Shown here one piece after another: positions 8,322 to 16,719 of a stretch of 32,563 nt of DNA. The position numbers were made by a program, and so were the translations under genes. The stretch covers positions 1 through 32,563 of the forward strand of contig NZ_CAMVPN010000020.1 in NCBI RefSeq assembly GCF_947169325.1, given 5' to 3'. How positions within the stretch are numbered: position 1 is the stretch's first letter; each line of letters starts with the position of its first letter. Under the pieces are notes generated by a model. That model saw only the letters and a list, made by a program, of their open reading frames with translations, was not told the origin of the DNA and did not search any database. Source of the stretch: an uncultured Methanobrevibacter sp. Its GTDB lineage: Archaea; Methanobacteriota; Methanobacteria; Methanobacteriales; Methanobacteriaceae.

Positions 8322-8606
8322 TTATTCTTCTTCGTCGTCTTCAACTTCAATAGTAGCTTCAACAGTTTCTTTTTCTGCATCTTCTGCTTTTGGAAGTTCT
8401 TTGTTTAAAATGATATATGCTCCAATAGTAGCAATGTCTTCAAAGTCGATTTCGAGTTCGTCTCTAGAGAAGATGTTTTTTTGTAAAGTTAATGTGATTT
8501 TTTCGATTTGACCAGTTTCTTTGTTGAAATCTATGTCAGCTACTTTACCTACTTCATATGCATTTTTATCTAAAACGGTAGAACCTAAAAATTCTTTGAT
8601 TTTCAT
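8322..8606 (-). CDS. PRC-barrel domain protein
   Basis: A 94-residue stand-alone PRC-barrel protein, a small beta-barrel fold found in RNA-processing (RimM) and photosynthetic reaction-centre proteins and, as isolated copies, in many euryarchaea. The signature is MKIKEFLGSTVLDKNAYEVGKVADIDF followed by the strand KITLTL and IATIGAYIILN. The last 20 residues are strongly acidic (EVEDDEEE end). Its exact role is unknown. It is the first gene of a two-gene minus-strand unit with the DUF2098-like protein. An AT-rich TATA-like stretch lies at about 8629-8641. Confidence 0.88.
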   Translation of the reverse strand: MKIKEFLGSTVLDKNAYEVGKVADIDFNKETGQIEKITLTLQKNIFSRDELEIDFEDIATIGAYIILNKELPKAEDAEKETVEATIEVEDDEEE

Positions 8607-8706
8607 AATTTCACCTTCAAATAATTATAATATAATATATTGAAAAACAACTATTTAAATAAATTCAATAATAAAACATTAACTGTTAATTACTGGGGAT
8701 GAGAAA

Positions 8707-10371
8707 ATGGAAAAAGCATGTCGAAAAATCATTGAGGACATACTCAACGGGAAAATATCTACTCGGCGTGAACTTGAAGTTGAAAAAAGACAGCTTTGCC
8801 GTGATTTGAAATTGTCAAGATTCATGAGCAATGCTGATATTCTTGAGTTTGCAAAGCCCGAGGAAAAGGAGACCGTCTCAGCGATTCTTAAAAAGAAGCC
8901 GACAAGGACAATGTCAGGCGTTGCAATCGTTGCGGTAATGTGCCATCCCCACAAGTGCCCTCATGGAAGATGCTTCTACTGTCCTGAAAGCGACATTGCC
9001 CCTCCAAGCTATACCGGAGAGGAGCCTGCAGCGCTTAGAGGAAGAATGTATGAGTTTCACCCATATGTACAATGCTTCAACAGACTGAAGCAGCTTAAAA
9101 AAATCGGCCACCCAATCGACAAGGTGGAACTGATTATCATGGGAGGAACATTCCCTTCAAGGGATTTGTGCTATCAGGAATGGTTCGTGTCACAATGCCT
9201 GAAGGCAATGACAGATTTCGGACTGATTATTGAAAACAAACCGACAAACTATGAATACAATCTTGACTATGATGAAATCAGGGGATTTGAGAAGGGCGTT
9301 TTGAAGACATATCCTCCTAACGACTACGTCTTAATTGACGATGTTCAAAAGGCAAATGAAAACTCCAAGGTGAGATGCGTTGGAATGACTTTTGAAACAC
9401 GTCCAGACTACTGCAAAAAGGAGCATATCAACAGAATGCTTGATTTTGGAGTCACAAGAGTCGAGCTTGGCGTGCAGACATTATCAGATGAGCTGTATAA
9501 AAAAATCAAAAGAGGCCACACAATAGCCGACGTCATTGAAGCAAATCAGCTTTTAAGGGATTCAGCCGTCAAGGTAGCGATGCACATGATGCCCGGACTG
9601 TTTTCAGACGAAAAGCAGGACCTGAAAATGTTCAAGCAGCTGTTTTCAGACGACAGCTTCAAACCGGACATGCTTAAAATCTATCCATGCCTCGTAACCA
9701 AGGGAAGCGAACTCTATGACCTGTGGGAAGCTGGAGAATATGCTCCCTACAGCGATGATGAAGCCGTTGAACTGATTGTCAAAGTCAAGGAGATTCTTCC
9801 GAAATGGGTAAGGACAATGAGGATACAAAGGGACATTCCGTCAACGCTTATCGAAGCCGGAGTCAAGAAATCCAATTTGGGAGAGCTTGTCTACAACAGG
9901 CTGGATGAAAGACACATAAGCTGCCAATGCATCAGGTGCCGTGAAATAGGTCACAAGAAGACCTCAAGGCCATATTCTCTGGACGAATTCGAACTTTTCA
10001 GAGAAACTTACACCGCATGCGAGGGTCAGGAACACTTTCTGTCCATTGAAGACATCAATGAAGAGAGCATTGCAGGATTTTTAAGACTGCGTTTTCCATC
10101 CGAAAATCGTTTTAGAGAGGAGATTACGGATAGGACATCACTTGTAAGGGAATTACATGTTTATGGAAACATGATAAAGATTGGAGATAAAAATCCGAAA
10201 ATCGGTCAGCACACAGGATTTGGTGAAAGGCTTTTAAGGGAAGCTGAAAGCTTGTCCATTGACAACGGATATGATCAGGTAGCCATTATTAGCGGAATCG
10301 GATCTCGAAACTATTATCGCAAATTCGGATATGAAAAGGTTGGCCCCTACATGATGAAAAAATTATCATGA
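8707..10371 (+). CDS. elp3: Archaeal Elp3, tRNA U34 carboxymethyl-forming radical SAM acetyltransferase
   Basis: Modifies wobble uridine 34 of tRNA to 5-carboxymethyluridine using acetyl-CoA and radical SAM chemistry. The 554-residue protein has an N-terminal tRNA-binding segment, the Elp3 radical-SAM cluster C-x9-C-x2-C (Cys79, Cys89, Cys92, in [16 protein letters not shown]), RPDYC and [12 protein letters not shown] in the SAM barrel, a cysteine pair CQCIRC with a further Cys and His in the linker (likely zinc site), and a C-terminal GNAT domain (about 420-554) with acetyl-CoA motif [10 protein letters not shown]. As in other archaea it acts without the other Elongator subunits. GGGATGAG precedes the ATG. 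The TATA box of the next gene begins directly after its stop codon. Confidence 0.95.
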   Translation: MEKACRKIIEDILNGKISTRRELEVEKRQLCRDLKLSRFMSNADILEFAKPEEKETVSAILKKKPTRTMSGVAIVAVMCHPHKCPHGRCFYCPESDIAPPSYTGEEPAALRGRMYEFHPYVQCFNRLKQLKKIGHPIDKVELIIMGGTFPSRDLCYQEWFVSQCLKAMTDFGLIIENKPTNYEYNLDYDEIRGFEKGVLKTYPPNDYVLIDDVQKANENSKVRCVGMTFETRPDYCKKEHINRMLDFGVTRVELGVQTLSDELYKKIKRGHTIADVIEANQLLRDSAVKVAMHMMPGLFSDEKQDLKMFKQLFSDDSFKPDMLKIYPCLVTKGSELYDLWEAGEYAPYSDDEAVELIVKVKEILPKWVRTMRIQRDIPSTLIEAGVKKSNLGELVYNRLDERHISCQCIRCREIGHKKTSRPYSLDEFELFRETYTACEGQEHFLSIEDINEESIAGFLRLRFPSENRFREEITDRTSLVRELHVYGNMIKIGDKNPKIGQHTGFGERLLREAESLSIDNGYDQVAIISGIGSRNYYRKFGYEKVGPYMMKKLS

Positions 10372-10424
10372 AAATATTTAAATAGATGTTCGTATAAATA
10401 CTAACTAATTAAGAGAGTGGTAAT

Positions 10425-11162
10425 ATGGTAATATACAATATCAAAAATTCAAAGGAATTAGCAAGTTACATCAACTATACTAATTTAAACAACATGATCA
10501 CTGAAGAAGAAATGAAAGAATTTCTCAAAAAGGCAAAAGAATTGAATTTCAATTCAGTGATAATCTCTCCAACCTATGTTGGACTGGCAAAAGAAATTCT
10601 AGCAGATACCGACATTAAAGTTGGAAGTGTTGTAGGATTTCCATTAGGATTTGAATCCACCGAAAGCAAAGTTGCAGAAACCAAAGCACTTATTGAAAGC
10701 GGAGCCGACGAAATCGATGTAGTGATGAACCTAAGCCACATCCAAGATGAAAAATATGACCTGATTGAAAGCGAAATAAGCCAAATCAAAAACGCAATGG
10801 GAGACAAGACCCTGAAAGTCATTGTTGAAACCAAAGCCCTTGAAGATTACCAAAAGGCGAATGCCTCAAAAGCTGCTGAAAAGTCAGGAGCGGAATATGT
10901 CAAGACCGCAACAGGTTTCGTAACACCTAACCACATATTCGAAAATGTAAATGACATTAACATCTTCCAAAAACACGCTCCAAAAATAAAAATAGAAATC
11001 AACGGCGGAATTAACGATTATAAAACAGCCAACCAAATTTTAACAGGTGGAGCTGATAAAATCGCAAGTGACATGGGTTATGAAATCGTGAAAAGATACA
11101 AAGACCTTAGAGAAAACACCAGGGTAACACCAAAACCGATTACCCTAACCAAAAAGGATTAG
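10425..11162 (+). CDS. deoC: DeoC-family aldolase with altered active site
   Basis: Matches deoxyribose-phosphate aldolase (DERA) in length (245 residues), TIM-barrel layout and several motifs: the conserved aspartate in ADEIDVV (Asp98) and the Schiff-base lysine in YVKTATGF (Lys160). Three canonical features are changed. The usual FKPAGG/VKASGG is IEINGG, so the second active-site lysine is Glu191. The phosphate-loop GTSSG is ASDMG. The IDHT-type N-terminal motif is INYT. Canonical DERA activity is therefore doubtful, and another phosphorylated or unphosphorylated aldehyde substrate is possible (inference). It has its own promoter: an ATATTTAAATAG box directly after the elp3 stop, with GGTAAT just before the ATG. 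Confidence 0.8.
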   Translation: MVIYNIKNSKELASYINYTNLNNMITEEEMKEFLKKAKELNFNSVIISPTYVGLAKEILADTDIKVGSVVGFPLGFESTESKVAETKALIESGADEIDVVMNLSHIQDEKYDLIESEISQIKNAMGDKTLKVIVETKALEDYQKANASKAAEKSGAEYVKTATGFVTPNHIFENVNDINIFQKHAPKIKIEINGGINDYKTANQILTGGADKIASDMGYEIVKRYKDLRENTRVTPKPITLTKKD

Positions 11163-11253
11163 ATGGATCAATTCCATTTAATCAAAAAACACCACAAAAA
11201 CTAGTTTTTAAATAAAATATTGATAAAAATAATGAAAAATAAGTAAAAAGGAA
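11163..11253. other. Intergenic region after deoC, tRNA 3' flank
   Basis: No gene. It contains a short stem (ATGGA...TCCAT, 11163-11177) after the deoC stop and a 14-base palindrome AAAAACTAGTTTTT (11196-11209), either of which could help end the deoC transcript. On the minus strand the tRNA pair is followed by T-rich sequence (CTTTTTACTTATTTTTC) that probably ends the tRNA transcript. Confidence 0.35.
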
Positions 11254-11326
11254 TGCCATGTGCCGGACTTGAACCAGCGACATCTAGATCTTCAGTCTAG
11301 CGTTCTCCCATCTGAACTAACATGGC
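11254..11326 (-). tRNA. tRNA-Phe (anticodon GAA)
   Basis: A 73-base cloverleaf on the minus strand. The acceptor stem pairs GCCATGT with ACATGGC with discriminator A. The D-arm pairs GTTC/GAAC, the anticodon arm CTAGA-CTGAAGA-TCTAG presents GAA, and the T-arm pairs GCTGG/CCGGC around TTCAAGT. No intron. CCA is not encoded, so it must be added after transcription. It lies three bases downstream of tRNA-Val. Confidence 0.95.
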
Positions 11327-11329
11327 ATA

Positions 11330-11401
11330 TGGACCGAACGAGATTCGAACTCGTGATCTCCTCCACGTCAAAGAGGAATCATACCCCTAGACCACCGGTC
11401 C
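11330..11401 (-). tRNA. tRNA-Val (anticodon GAC)
   Basis: A 72-base cloverleaf on the minus strand. The acceptor stem pairs GGACCGG with TCGGTCC (one G-U) with discriminator A. The anticodon stem CCTCT/GGAGG (one U-G) holds the loop TTGACGT, giving GAC. The T-arm pairs ACGAG/CTCGT around TTCGAAT. No intron and no encoded CCA. It is the first gene of a two-tRNA transcript with tRNA-Phe. Confidence 0.94.
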
Positions 11402-11430
11402 TATACAACATACAATAATTTATCAAAAGT

Positions 11431-11443
11431 GATATATAAATTT
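11431..11443 (-). promoter_or_regulatory. TATA box for the tRNA-Val/tRNA-Phe transcript
   Basis: AAATTTATATATC on the minus strand lies about 30-42 bases before the 5' end of tRNA-Val, giving a predicted transcript start near 11411 and a leader of about 10 bases. Confidence 0.6.
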
Positions 11444-11562
11444 ACCGAATAGGACAGGCAACAAAAAATAAGATTTTAAAAAATAAAAAAAATTGACCAA
11501 GAAAAATGGCCAATAGATTTTATTATATAAAGCTTTTTTTTGAAAATAACTAATTAGAAAAT

Positions 11563-11763
11563 CTATTTGATTGCTAATTTGATATCTTCAGCTTTTACAG
11601 TTTTTCTACCAGCGTGGCGTGCGAAATTAACAGCTTTTTGTGCGATTTCGTCACCTTTTTCTTCTAATGCTTCAGCTAATGCAATTTTTGCATCGTCACT
11701 AATTCTTTGTGCGCCAGCATTTTTTAAGATACGACCGACTGGTGCGATTGGTAATTCACTCAT
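11563..11763 (-). CDS. Archaeal histone (HMf-like)
   Basis: A 66-residue DNA-wrapping histone-fold protein that forms dimers and larger stacks on the chromosome. It starts [21 protein letters not shown] and continues with [37 protein letters not shown], the complete HMf-type histone fold without a tail. The start is ATG at 11763, with a strong GGAGGTG five bases upstream; the open frame extends 21 further codons, but that part runs through the TATA box and is not translated. It is monocistronic. Histones of this family often occur as several paralogues per genome. Confidence 0.96.
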   Translation of the reverse strand: MSELPIAPVGRILKNAGAQRISDDAKIALAEALEEKGDEIAQKAVNFARHAGRKTVKAEDIKLAIK

Positions 11764-11796
11764 AATGACACCTCCAATTAAAAGATAGTAAACAAT

Positions 11797-11808
11797 AGTA
11801 TATAAAGG
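11797..11808 (-). promoter_or_regulatory. TATA box for the histone gene, with upstream repeats
   Basis: CCTTTATATACTA-type element on the minus strand, about 35-45 bases before the histone ATG. Immediately upstream, TATGGGG occurs twice about 12 bases apart (11821-11840), on the side where a regulator or BRE-binding factor could act. Confidence 0.5.
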
Positions 11809-11969
11809 TATCGGTAAAAACCCCATAATATACCCCCATATTTTAGTAGTGGGCGTGTCCTAATATGCTTTTGAAAATGAGTAAATAATATAGATATTAC
11901 AAATAATTAAGGAATAAAAAATAGGTAAAAATATGAAAATAAGAAGAATTAAAAATAAAAAAAATTTTT

Positions 11970-13244
11970 CTATGCTAAATCGCTTTTAAGATAAGTGGCA
12001 GTTGCTTCTGTAATTTTTACCCTAACAAAAGTTCCTAACTCAGCATCATCAACAATCACTGGAATATATGAATCTGTCTTTCCAATAAATCCGCCTTTGG
12101 AACCTTTTTCGATAACCAGGACATTTTGATAGGAACCTACCAATTCCCTGTTTTCTTCTTCAGTTATTTTTGATTTAATTTCAGATAAAAATTTAGATCT
12201 GCTTTTCATGATTTCATGCGGAATTTCCGGAAGTGATGATGAAATTGCACCTTTCCTGTGCTGATATTTAGACAGATGAATCAGACTTGGCTTTGCAGTT
12301 TCAAGAAATTTGACTGTCAAGTCGAAATCATCATCGGTTTCAGTAGGATAACCAACAATAATGTCCACGGCCAAAGTCAAATCGGGAATTTCATTTTTAA
12401 ACTTTGAGAGGATATCCATATACTGTTCGATTGTGTGGCCTCTTCTCATTTCAGACAGCACCTTGTCACTGCCTGACTGTACCGGCAAATGAATGAAATT
12501 ATATACCTTAGGATGTTTGACTGCATCGATTATTTCATCAACATTGTTTAAAATGTTTTTAGGATGCATCATTCCTACACGAACACGAAAATCTCCTTCC
12601 AGATTAGCCACTTCTTTTATTAAATCAGATAGCTTCTCGCCACTGTCACGGCCAAAGGCGGCGGTGTCCTGTGCGGTAAGCTGAATTTCACATGCGCCAT
12701 TTTCAATAGCTTCCTTGGCTTCTGCAACAATATCCTCAATTGGATAACTGTTCAAAGGACCTCTTGCAAAACGGGTGCAGCAGAATGTGCAGGCTCCCAA
12801 ACAGCCTTCGCAGATTTGAATGATATGGATGCACCCATCATCTGCAGCCTTTGGAACGCATACTTTACTTTCTTTTGTAAATCCTGATTCACGAACAATA
12901 TCCCCGCAATAAGTCCTGCTGACAACATCGGCAGACTTGTTTAACTGATGAGGACCTATCCATGAACAATTAGGACCTATCTCCTCCAATTTCTCAGAAT
13001 CTATTTCAACCATGCATCCGCTGATTACAATCTTCTTGTCCGGAAACTTCTCCTGGAGCTTTTGAATTCTGTAAACAACCTTGTTTTCAGTAGGCAGCTT
13101 AACATAGCAGGTATTTACAATGATTATGTCGGCTTCATCGATTGAATCAACTATATCTATTTCATTTTCCTGAAGCACACCAGCCATAATCTGTGAATCC
13201 GCCTTGTTGAATGTGCAGCCGTAAGTTTCAATGTATACTTTCAT
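11970..13244 (-). CDS. tRNA N6-threonylcarbamoyladenosine methylthiotransferase (archaeal MtaB type)
   Basis: Adds a methylthio group to t6A37 of ANN-reading tRNAs to give ms2t6A. The 424-residue protein has the methylthiotransferase order: N-terminal UPF0004 domain with cluster cysteines Cys10 (YGCTFN), Cys46 (NTCYVK) and Cys77 (SGCMVE); the radical SAM motif C-x3-C-x2-C at Cys148/152/155; HLPVQSGSDKVLSEMRRGHT; and a C-terminal TRAM domain (about 360-424). It belongs to the archaeal/eukaryotic CDKAL1-like branch. Last gene of a minus-strand series after hacB and the zinc-finger gene, with 11 bases before its start. T-rich sequence follows the stop. Confidence 0.92.
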   Translation of the reverse strand: MKVYIETYGCTFNKADSQIMAGVLQENEIDIVDSIDEADIIIVNTCYVKLPTENKVVYRIQKLQEKFPDKKIVISGCMVEIDSEKLEEIGPNCSWIGPHQLNKSADVVSRTYCGDIVRESGFTKESKVCVPKAADDGCIHIIQICEGCLGACTFCCTRFARGPLNSYPIEDIVAEAKEAIENGACEIQLTAQDTAAFGRDSGEKLSDLIKEVANLEGDFRVRVGMMHPKNILNNVDEIIDAVKHPKVYNFIHLPVQSGSDKVLSEMRRGHTIEQYMDILSKFKNEIPDLTLAVDIIVGYPTETDDDFDLTVKFLETAKPSLIHLSKYQHRKGAISSSLPEIPHEIMKSRSKFLSEIKSKITEEENRELVGSYQNVLVIEKGSKGGFIGKTDSYIPVIVDDAELGTFVRVKITEATATYLKSDLA

Positions 13245-13255
13245 AGTATTTTTCC

Positions 13256-13876
13256 CTAAGAAGTTTTCTTAAAAATGTCTTTGGTCAAGTCATAATCATA
13301 ATTATTGAATTTGACTGGTTTTGAATAAACCCTTTTGATTACTCCAGCTTTGGCAAATCCTGAAGTGAGCTTTCTTTCCTGGGTCTTGATGACATGGACC
13401 TTAACGATATGCTTATCTATTTTTACGACATCACCGGGAGCGATTTCAAAATCCCTGTCCAAATCAAGTTTGTATGAATCGACTTCACCATGCAAATCCA
13501 CAGAAAATCCTATACGTGCAGGGATTTCTACAGAAGATGCCCAAATGGTATCGATGTCTTCAATTTTTGATTTGTTTACCCTTTTGTCATTTACTTCTAT
13601 GCTTGTCACTTCTACCTGACCCAAATCTGAAAGTAAATTGTCTCCAACTTTCAATTCATCGCTTGGAGATAAATCGATTGTTGTTTTATGAGATTTATCC
13701 TGTTCTGAAATAATTAATCTGTATGATTTCGGTTTTTTTGCGGAAAATATGTCCTTGAAAACATGACCGCAATCTTCGCATTTCAATAAGTACTCTTCCA
13801 TGAATTTTTTCTTAGATGTCTTCTGTTTTGAATTCAAAATTTCAATGTCATCAGAACCGCAAATAGGACATTCCAT
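13256..13876 (-). CDS. HVO_0476-type archaeal zinc-finger protein
   Basis: A 206-residue conserved archaeal protein of unknown function. The N-terminus holds a zinc ribbon with CPIC (Cys3, Cys6) and CEDC (Cys33, Cys36), followed by beta-rich sequence with SDELKVGDNL and a segment FEIAPGDVVKIDKHIVKVHVIKTQERKL. It matches the COG1326 group of archaeal Zn-finger proteins. GGAGG lies before the ATG. It sits between hacB and the methylthiotransferase gene, all on the minus strand. The zinc ribbon next to a tRNA-modifying enzyme is compatible with RNA or translation work, but this is inference. Confidence 0.78.
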   Translation of the reverse strand: MECPICGSDDIEILNSKQKTSKKKFMEEYLLKCEDCGHVFKDIFSAKKPKSYRLIISEQDKSHKTTIDLSPSDELKVGDNLLSDLGQVEVTSIEVNDKRVNKSKIEDIDTIWASSVEIPARIGFSVDLHGEVDSYKLDLDRDFEIAPGDVVKIDKHIVKVHVIKTQERKLTSGFAKAGVIKRVYSKPVKFNNYDYDLTKDIFKKTS

Positions 13877-13904
13877 CTTTCATGCCTCCATAATAAAATA
13901 AAAA

Positions 13905-14390
13905 TTATTCCTGATTAGTTAAATAATGGTTTACTAAACCGCCGTCTTCCAATATCTCTAACATGAACTCCTTGAATGGTTCAAATGTAGTGGCTTCACC
14001 AGTGGTTTCATTGACCAGTGTTCCTTTAGCCAAATCAATGTTGATAATGTCCCCGTCTTTGGCTTCAATGTCTGAAACGATGACAGGCAATCCGATGTTT
14101 ATTGCATTCCTATAGAATATTCTTGCAAATGATTTTGCAATGATTGCATCCACACCGGCTGTTTTGATAGCTACTGGCGCCTGTTCCCTTGATGATCCGC
14201 AGCCAAAGTTTTCATCGGCTACAATAATGTCTCCTTTCTGTACATTTTTAGTGAAATCCGGCCTTTCCCCTTCAAGAACATGGTCGGCCAAATCCTGAGG
14301 ATTGAATGTTCTCAGATATCTTCCAGGAATGATTACGTCAGTGTCAATATTTTCTCCGAAAGTCCATGTTTTTCCTTTGATAATATTCAT
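13905..14390 (-). CDS. hacB: Methanogen homoaconitase small subunit (HacB type)
   Basis: Small swivelling subunit of an aconitase-family dehydratase, 161 residues. The specificity loop reads YLRT (Arg27). In characterised methanogen enzymes YLRT marks the homoaconitase of 2-oxosuberate and coenzyme B synthesis, whereas isopropylmalate isomerases have YLVY/YLVM there. Other family motifs are [24 protein letters not shown] and [15 protein letters not shown]. The large subunit is not in the window and must be encoded elsewhere. A GTGAT element precedes the ATG. Automated annotation will often call it LeuD, and leucine synthesis cannot be fully excluded from sequence alone. Confidence 0.85.
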   Translation of the reverse strand: MNIIKGKTWTFGENIDTDVIIPGRYLRTFNPQDLADHVLEGERPDFTKNVQKGDIIVADENFGCGSSREQAPVAIKTAGVDAIIAKSFARIFYRNAINIGLPVIVSDIEAKDGDIINIDLAKGTLVNETTGEATTFEPFKEFMLEILEDGGLVNHYLTNQE

Positions 14391-14415
14391 TTATATCACT
14401 ATAAGACTGATTGAT

Positions 14416-14448
14416 AAAAAAAATGAAGTATTTGGGAAACCCAAATAC
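14416..14448 (-). terminator. Hairpin-U8 terminator of the tetraether-synthase-like gene
   Basis: GTATTTGGG (14428-14436), AAA loop, CCCAAATAC (14440-14448): a perfect 9-bp stem with a 3-base loop. On the minus strand it is followed by TTCA and a T8 run (14416-14423). Confidence 0.65.
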
Positions 14449-14480
14449 AAAATAAGTTTCAGGTGATTTTTGATAAATTT

Positions 14481-15986
14481 TTAGTTTTTACCTTTGAAAG
14501 GTACGGAAAATTCTCTTTCAACGGCTTCACGATATATTGAATTCATGGTACAGAACGGTATGATTCTGCCATCAGGTGTTGCATAATGAATAACACATTT
14601 TTTGACCCTGTCCTCATCGAAATTGAACGGATCCATAAAGTGCATACATGAAATAAGCATTGCATCTTTGGAAAAGTCTCCCAATGCCTCATAGTCCCCT
14701 TTGGCAAATACATTATATAATATCTTTGTAATATCCAAATCTTTAGGAGATTTGCTGGTATGAATCATTTTAGCCAGATTTCCAGTCAAACCTGCTAAAA
14801 CTCTCTTGCGAGAACCAAACTTGCCTTTTTTAAGTTTTTCATTGTATTCACTTAATTTATCACATAAATCATCAACATCAATAAACTCTGTAATCGGGAT
14901 TAACTTATCTTTTCCATCGCCTTCAGTCTTTTCTCTGAATACGTAAGTTGCAATTCCACAATGTTCATGACAGTTTAATGTTACTTTGGCAGATTCTTCG
15001 CCGTCCAACAATGAAATGAATTCTGCAATCGGTTCAACAAAAGAAGGCGGATAAAATGCGCTTACAGGAACCTGACCGTCAGTTTCGTCTTCAATTATTT
15101 TAACAAAATCAGGAATAGTAATCCTCTGATCCTCTACATGGTCGGAAGGAGTTCTTCCTGAAAATGAAACCGGCTGGAAATTAACACCGTAAATGATGTC
15201 ATTGTTGTCGAAAGCGAACTTGATGATTTCGCCGACTTGGTTGTCGTTGACACCTTTAACCAATGTAGGAACCAATACAACACCCAAACCTGCTTCTTTA
15301 CAGTTTTCAATAGCTTGAAGTTTATCCGGAAGCAAGTCTCTGCCCTTATTTTTAATGTAAGGTTCTGAAGTAACACCTTCAAAAGAAAGATAAACAGTAT
15401 TCAAACCAGCGTCCTTTAATTTTTTAGCCAGACCTTTCCTTTTAGCCAATCTAATACCATTAGTAGCTATTTGAACGTGAGTGAAACCTTCCTCTTTTGC
15501 CATTTCAATGAGTTCAACAATGTCTTTTCTGACAGTAGGCTCTCCGCCTGCATATTGAATGGCCGGACATGGATTAGGTTTTAAGTTCCTTAAATTTCTA
15601 AGCATTTGCCTTATTTCATCCTGAGTAGGTTCATACAAGTATCCTGCCGCAGCAGCATTTGCAAAACAAACTGGACATTTCAAATTACACCTGTTGGTAA
15701 CGTCAATTAATCCCAATACTGTGGAAGTTTCATGTTTTGAACATAACCCACAATTACTTGGACAAGCCCCAGTATCTTCAACACAAGGGTTTTCGACATG
15801 AGTAATGGAAGGAGTGTATCTGCTTACCTTATTATATAAGTTATCATCACTCCAATAAGTGTTGACAAACTCACCATGCTCATCACAAGTTTTTTTGATA
15901 AAAACTTTGCCGTCCCTATCAAAAACCTCGGCATCAACTGGTTTACCGCACTCAGGGCATAAACTTTTTGTACCTTTTATTTTCAA
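14481..15986 (-). CDS. tes: Radical SAM protein of the tetraether lipid synthase (Tes) family
   Basis: Probably couples two archaeol tails through their terminal carbons to form tetraether (GDGT) lipids. The 501-residue protein has four cysteine sets as in the characterised archaeal Tes: an N-terminal rubredoxin-like site (Cys10, Cys13, Cys34, His37), a second set Cys68/75/79/82, the radical SAM cluster C-x3-C-x2-C (Cys100/104/107), and C-terminal cysteines in SCMHFMDPFNFD, KKCVIHY and PFCTMN. YAGGEPTVRKD is the SAM-side motif. The start is TTG at 15986, four bases after GGTGAT. A GTG eight codons upstream has no ribosome-binding site. It is divergent from carS, the enzyme that activates archaetidic acid precursors, which supports a lipid role. 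Family assignment is from motif order. Confidence 0.75.
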   Translation of the reverse strand: MKIKGTKSLCPECGKPVDAEVFDRDGKVFIKKTCDEHGEFVNTYWSDDNLYNKVSRYTPSITHVENPCVEDTGACPSNCGLCSKHETSTVLGLIDVTNRCNLKCPVCFANAAAAGYLYEPTQDEIRQMLRNLRNLKPNPCPAIQYAGGEPTVRKDIVELIEMAKEEGFTHVQIATNGIRLAKRKGLAKKLKDAGLNTVYLSFEGVTSEPYIKNKGRDLLPDKLQAIENCKEAGLGVVLVPTLVKGVNDNQVGEIIKFAFDNNDIIYGVNFQPVSFSGRTPSDHVEDQRITIPDFVKIIEDETDGQVPVSAFYPPSFVEPIAEFISLLDGEESAKVTLNCHEHCGIATYVFREKTEGDGKDKLIPITEFIDVDDLCDKLSEYNEKLKKGKFGSRKRVLAGLTGNLAKMIHTSKSPKDLDITKILYNVFAKGDYEALGDFSKDAMLISCMHFMDPFNFDEDRVKKCVIHYATPDGRIIPFCTMNSIYREAVEREFSVPFKGKN

Positions 15987-16152
15987 AAAAATCACCTTTA
16001 CTAACAACACTAGGTTATTACTAGTATTGATATTACATAATATTATATATTTAAATTAATGTAATATTTAAATTTAATTAATAATGTCCACAAAAATTAT
16101 ATTAATCTTAGCATTAAAATATAATAAATAAATTAGAATTGGAGAAAAATTA
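15987..16152. promoter_or_regulatory. Divergent promoter region tes/carS
   Basis: A 166-base AT-rich spacer. On the minus strand TTTAAATATATAAT (about 16041-16054) is a TATA candidate for tes, followed by a leader with TACTAGTAATAACCTAG. On the plus strand AAAATATAATAA (about 16116-16127) serves carS, followed by GGAGA before its ATG. Near-repeats of ATATTTAAATT occur around 16046-16078. Shared control of both lipid genes is possible. Confidence 0.4.
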
Positions 16153-16719
16153 ATGACTGTTGATTTTCAAATGTTTCTGTTTACATGCCTACTGACGCTG
16201 TATTTCATACTTCCAGCATATTTTTCAAATGGGTCCGGACTTGTTTTTGGTGGAGGAACACCTGTTGATTTTGGAAAGTCAGATAAGAACGGGGTTCGAT
16301 GGATTGGAGACGGCGTTACCTGGAGAGGATTTGTTGCAGGAACAATCATCGGAACAATAACCGGTGCTGTTCAGGGCCTAATCGGTCCGGCAATAATCCA
16401 GACATTTGGACCATCAGCAATAGTACCCATTTCAACTACATTGACTAGCGGAATCCTAATAGGGTTTTTACTTGGCTTCGGTGCTCTTTTAGGGGATGCA
16501 ATAGGAAGCTTTTTAAAAAGAAGACTTGGAATCGGAAGGGGAAAACCTGCACCGATTCTTGATCAGTTGGACTTCATAATCGTTGCATTGATTCTGGTTT
16601 CATTCGCTGTAAAATTAAATTGGCAACTGGTCATAATAGCTATTATATTGACATTAATATTCCATTTGGCAACAAATACCGGAGCTTACTTGCTTGGAAT
16701 AAAAGACGTGTGGTACTAA
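16153..16719 (+). CDS. carS: CDP-archaeol synthase
   Basis: Integral membrane CTP transferase that activates 2,3-digeranylgeranylglyceryl phosphate to CDP-archaeol, the hub of polar lipid synthesis. At 188 residues it has the usual length, about five membrane segments, and the CarS signature LPAYFSNGSGLVFGGGTPVDFGKSDKNG near the N-terminus, then GDGVTWRGFVAGTIIG, GALLGDAIGSFLKRRLGIGRGKPAP, LDQLDF and a C-terminal NTGAYLLGIKDVWY. GGAGAAAAATTA precedes the ATG. Its stop overlaps the stop of mfnF on the other strand by 4 bases. Confidence 0.93.
   Translation: MTVDFQMFLFTCLLTLYFILPAYFSNGSGLVFGGGTPVDFGKSDKNGVRWIGDGVTWRGFVAGTIIGTITGAVQGLIGPAIIQTFGPSAIVPISTTLTSGILIGFLLGFGALLGDAIGSFLKRRLGIGRGKPAPILDQLDFIIVALILVSFAVKLNWQLVIIAIILTLIFHLATNTGAYLLGIKDVWY

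Noticed and set aside
8306-8380. N-terminal extension of the DUF2098-like protein
   Set aside because: The 25 extra codons are a Lys/Leu-rich shadow of the PRC-barrel gene's acidic end; AAAGGTAAT precedes the ATG at 8305.
11196-11209. AAAAACTAGTTTTT palindrome as a regulator site
   Set aside because: Palindromes of A/T runs are common in this DNA, and there is no nearby promoter; a weak terminator role for deoC is as likely.
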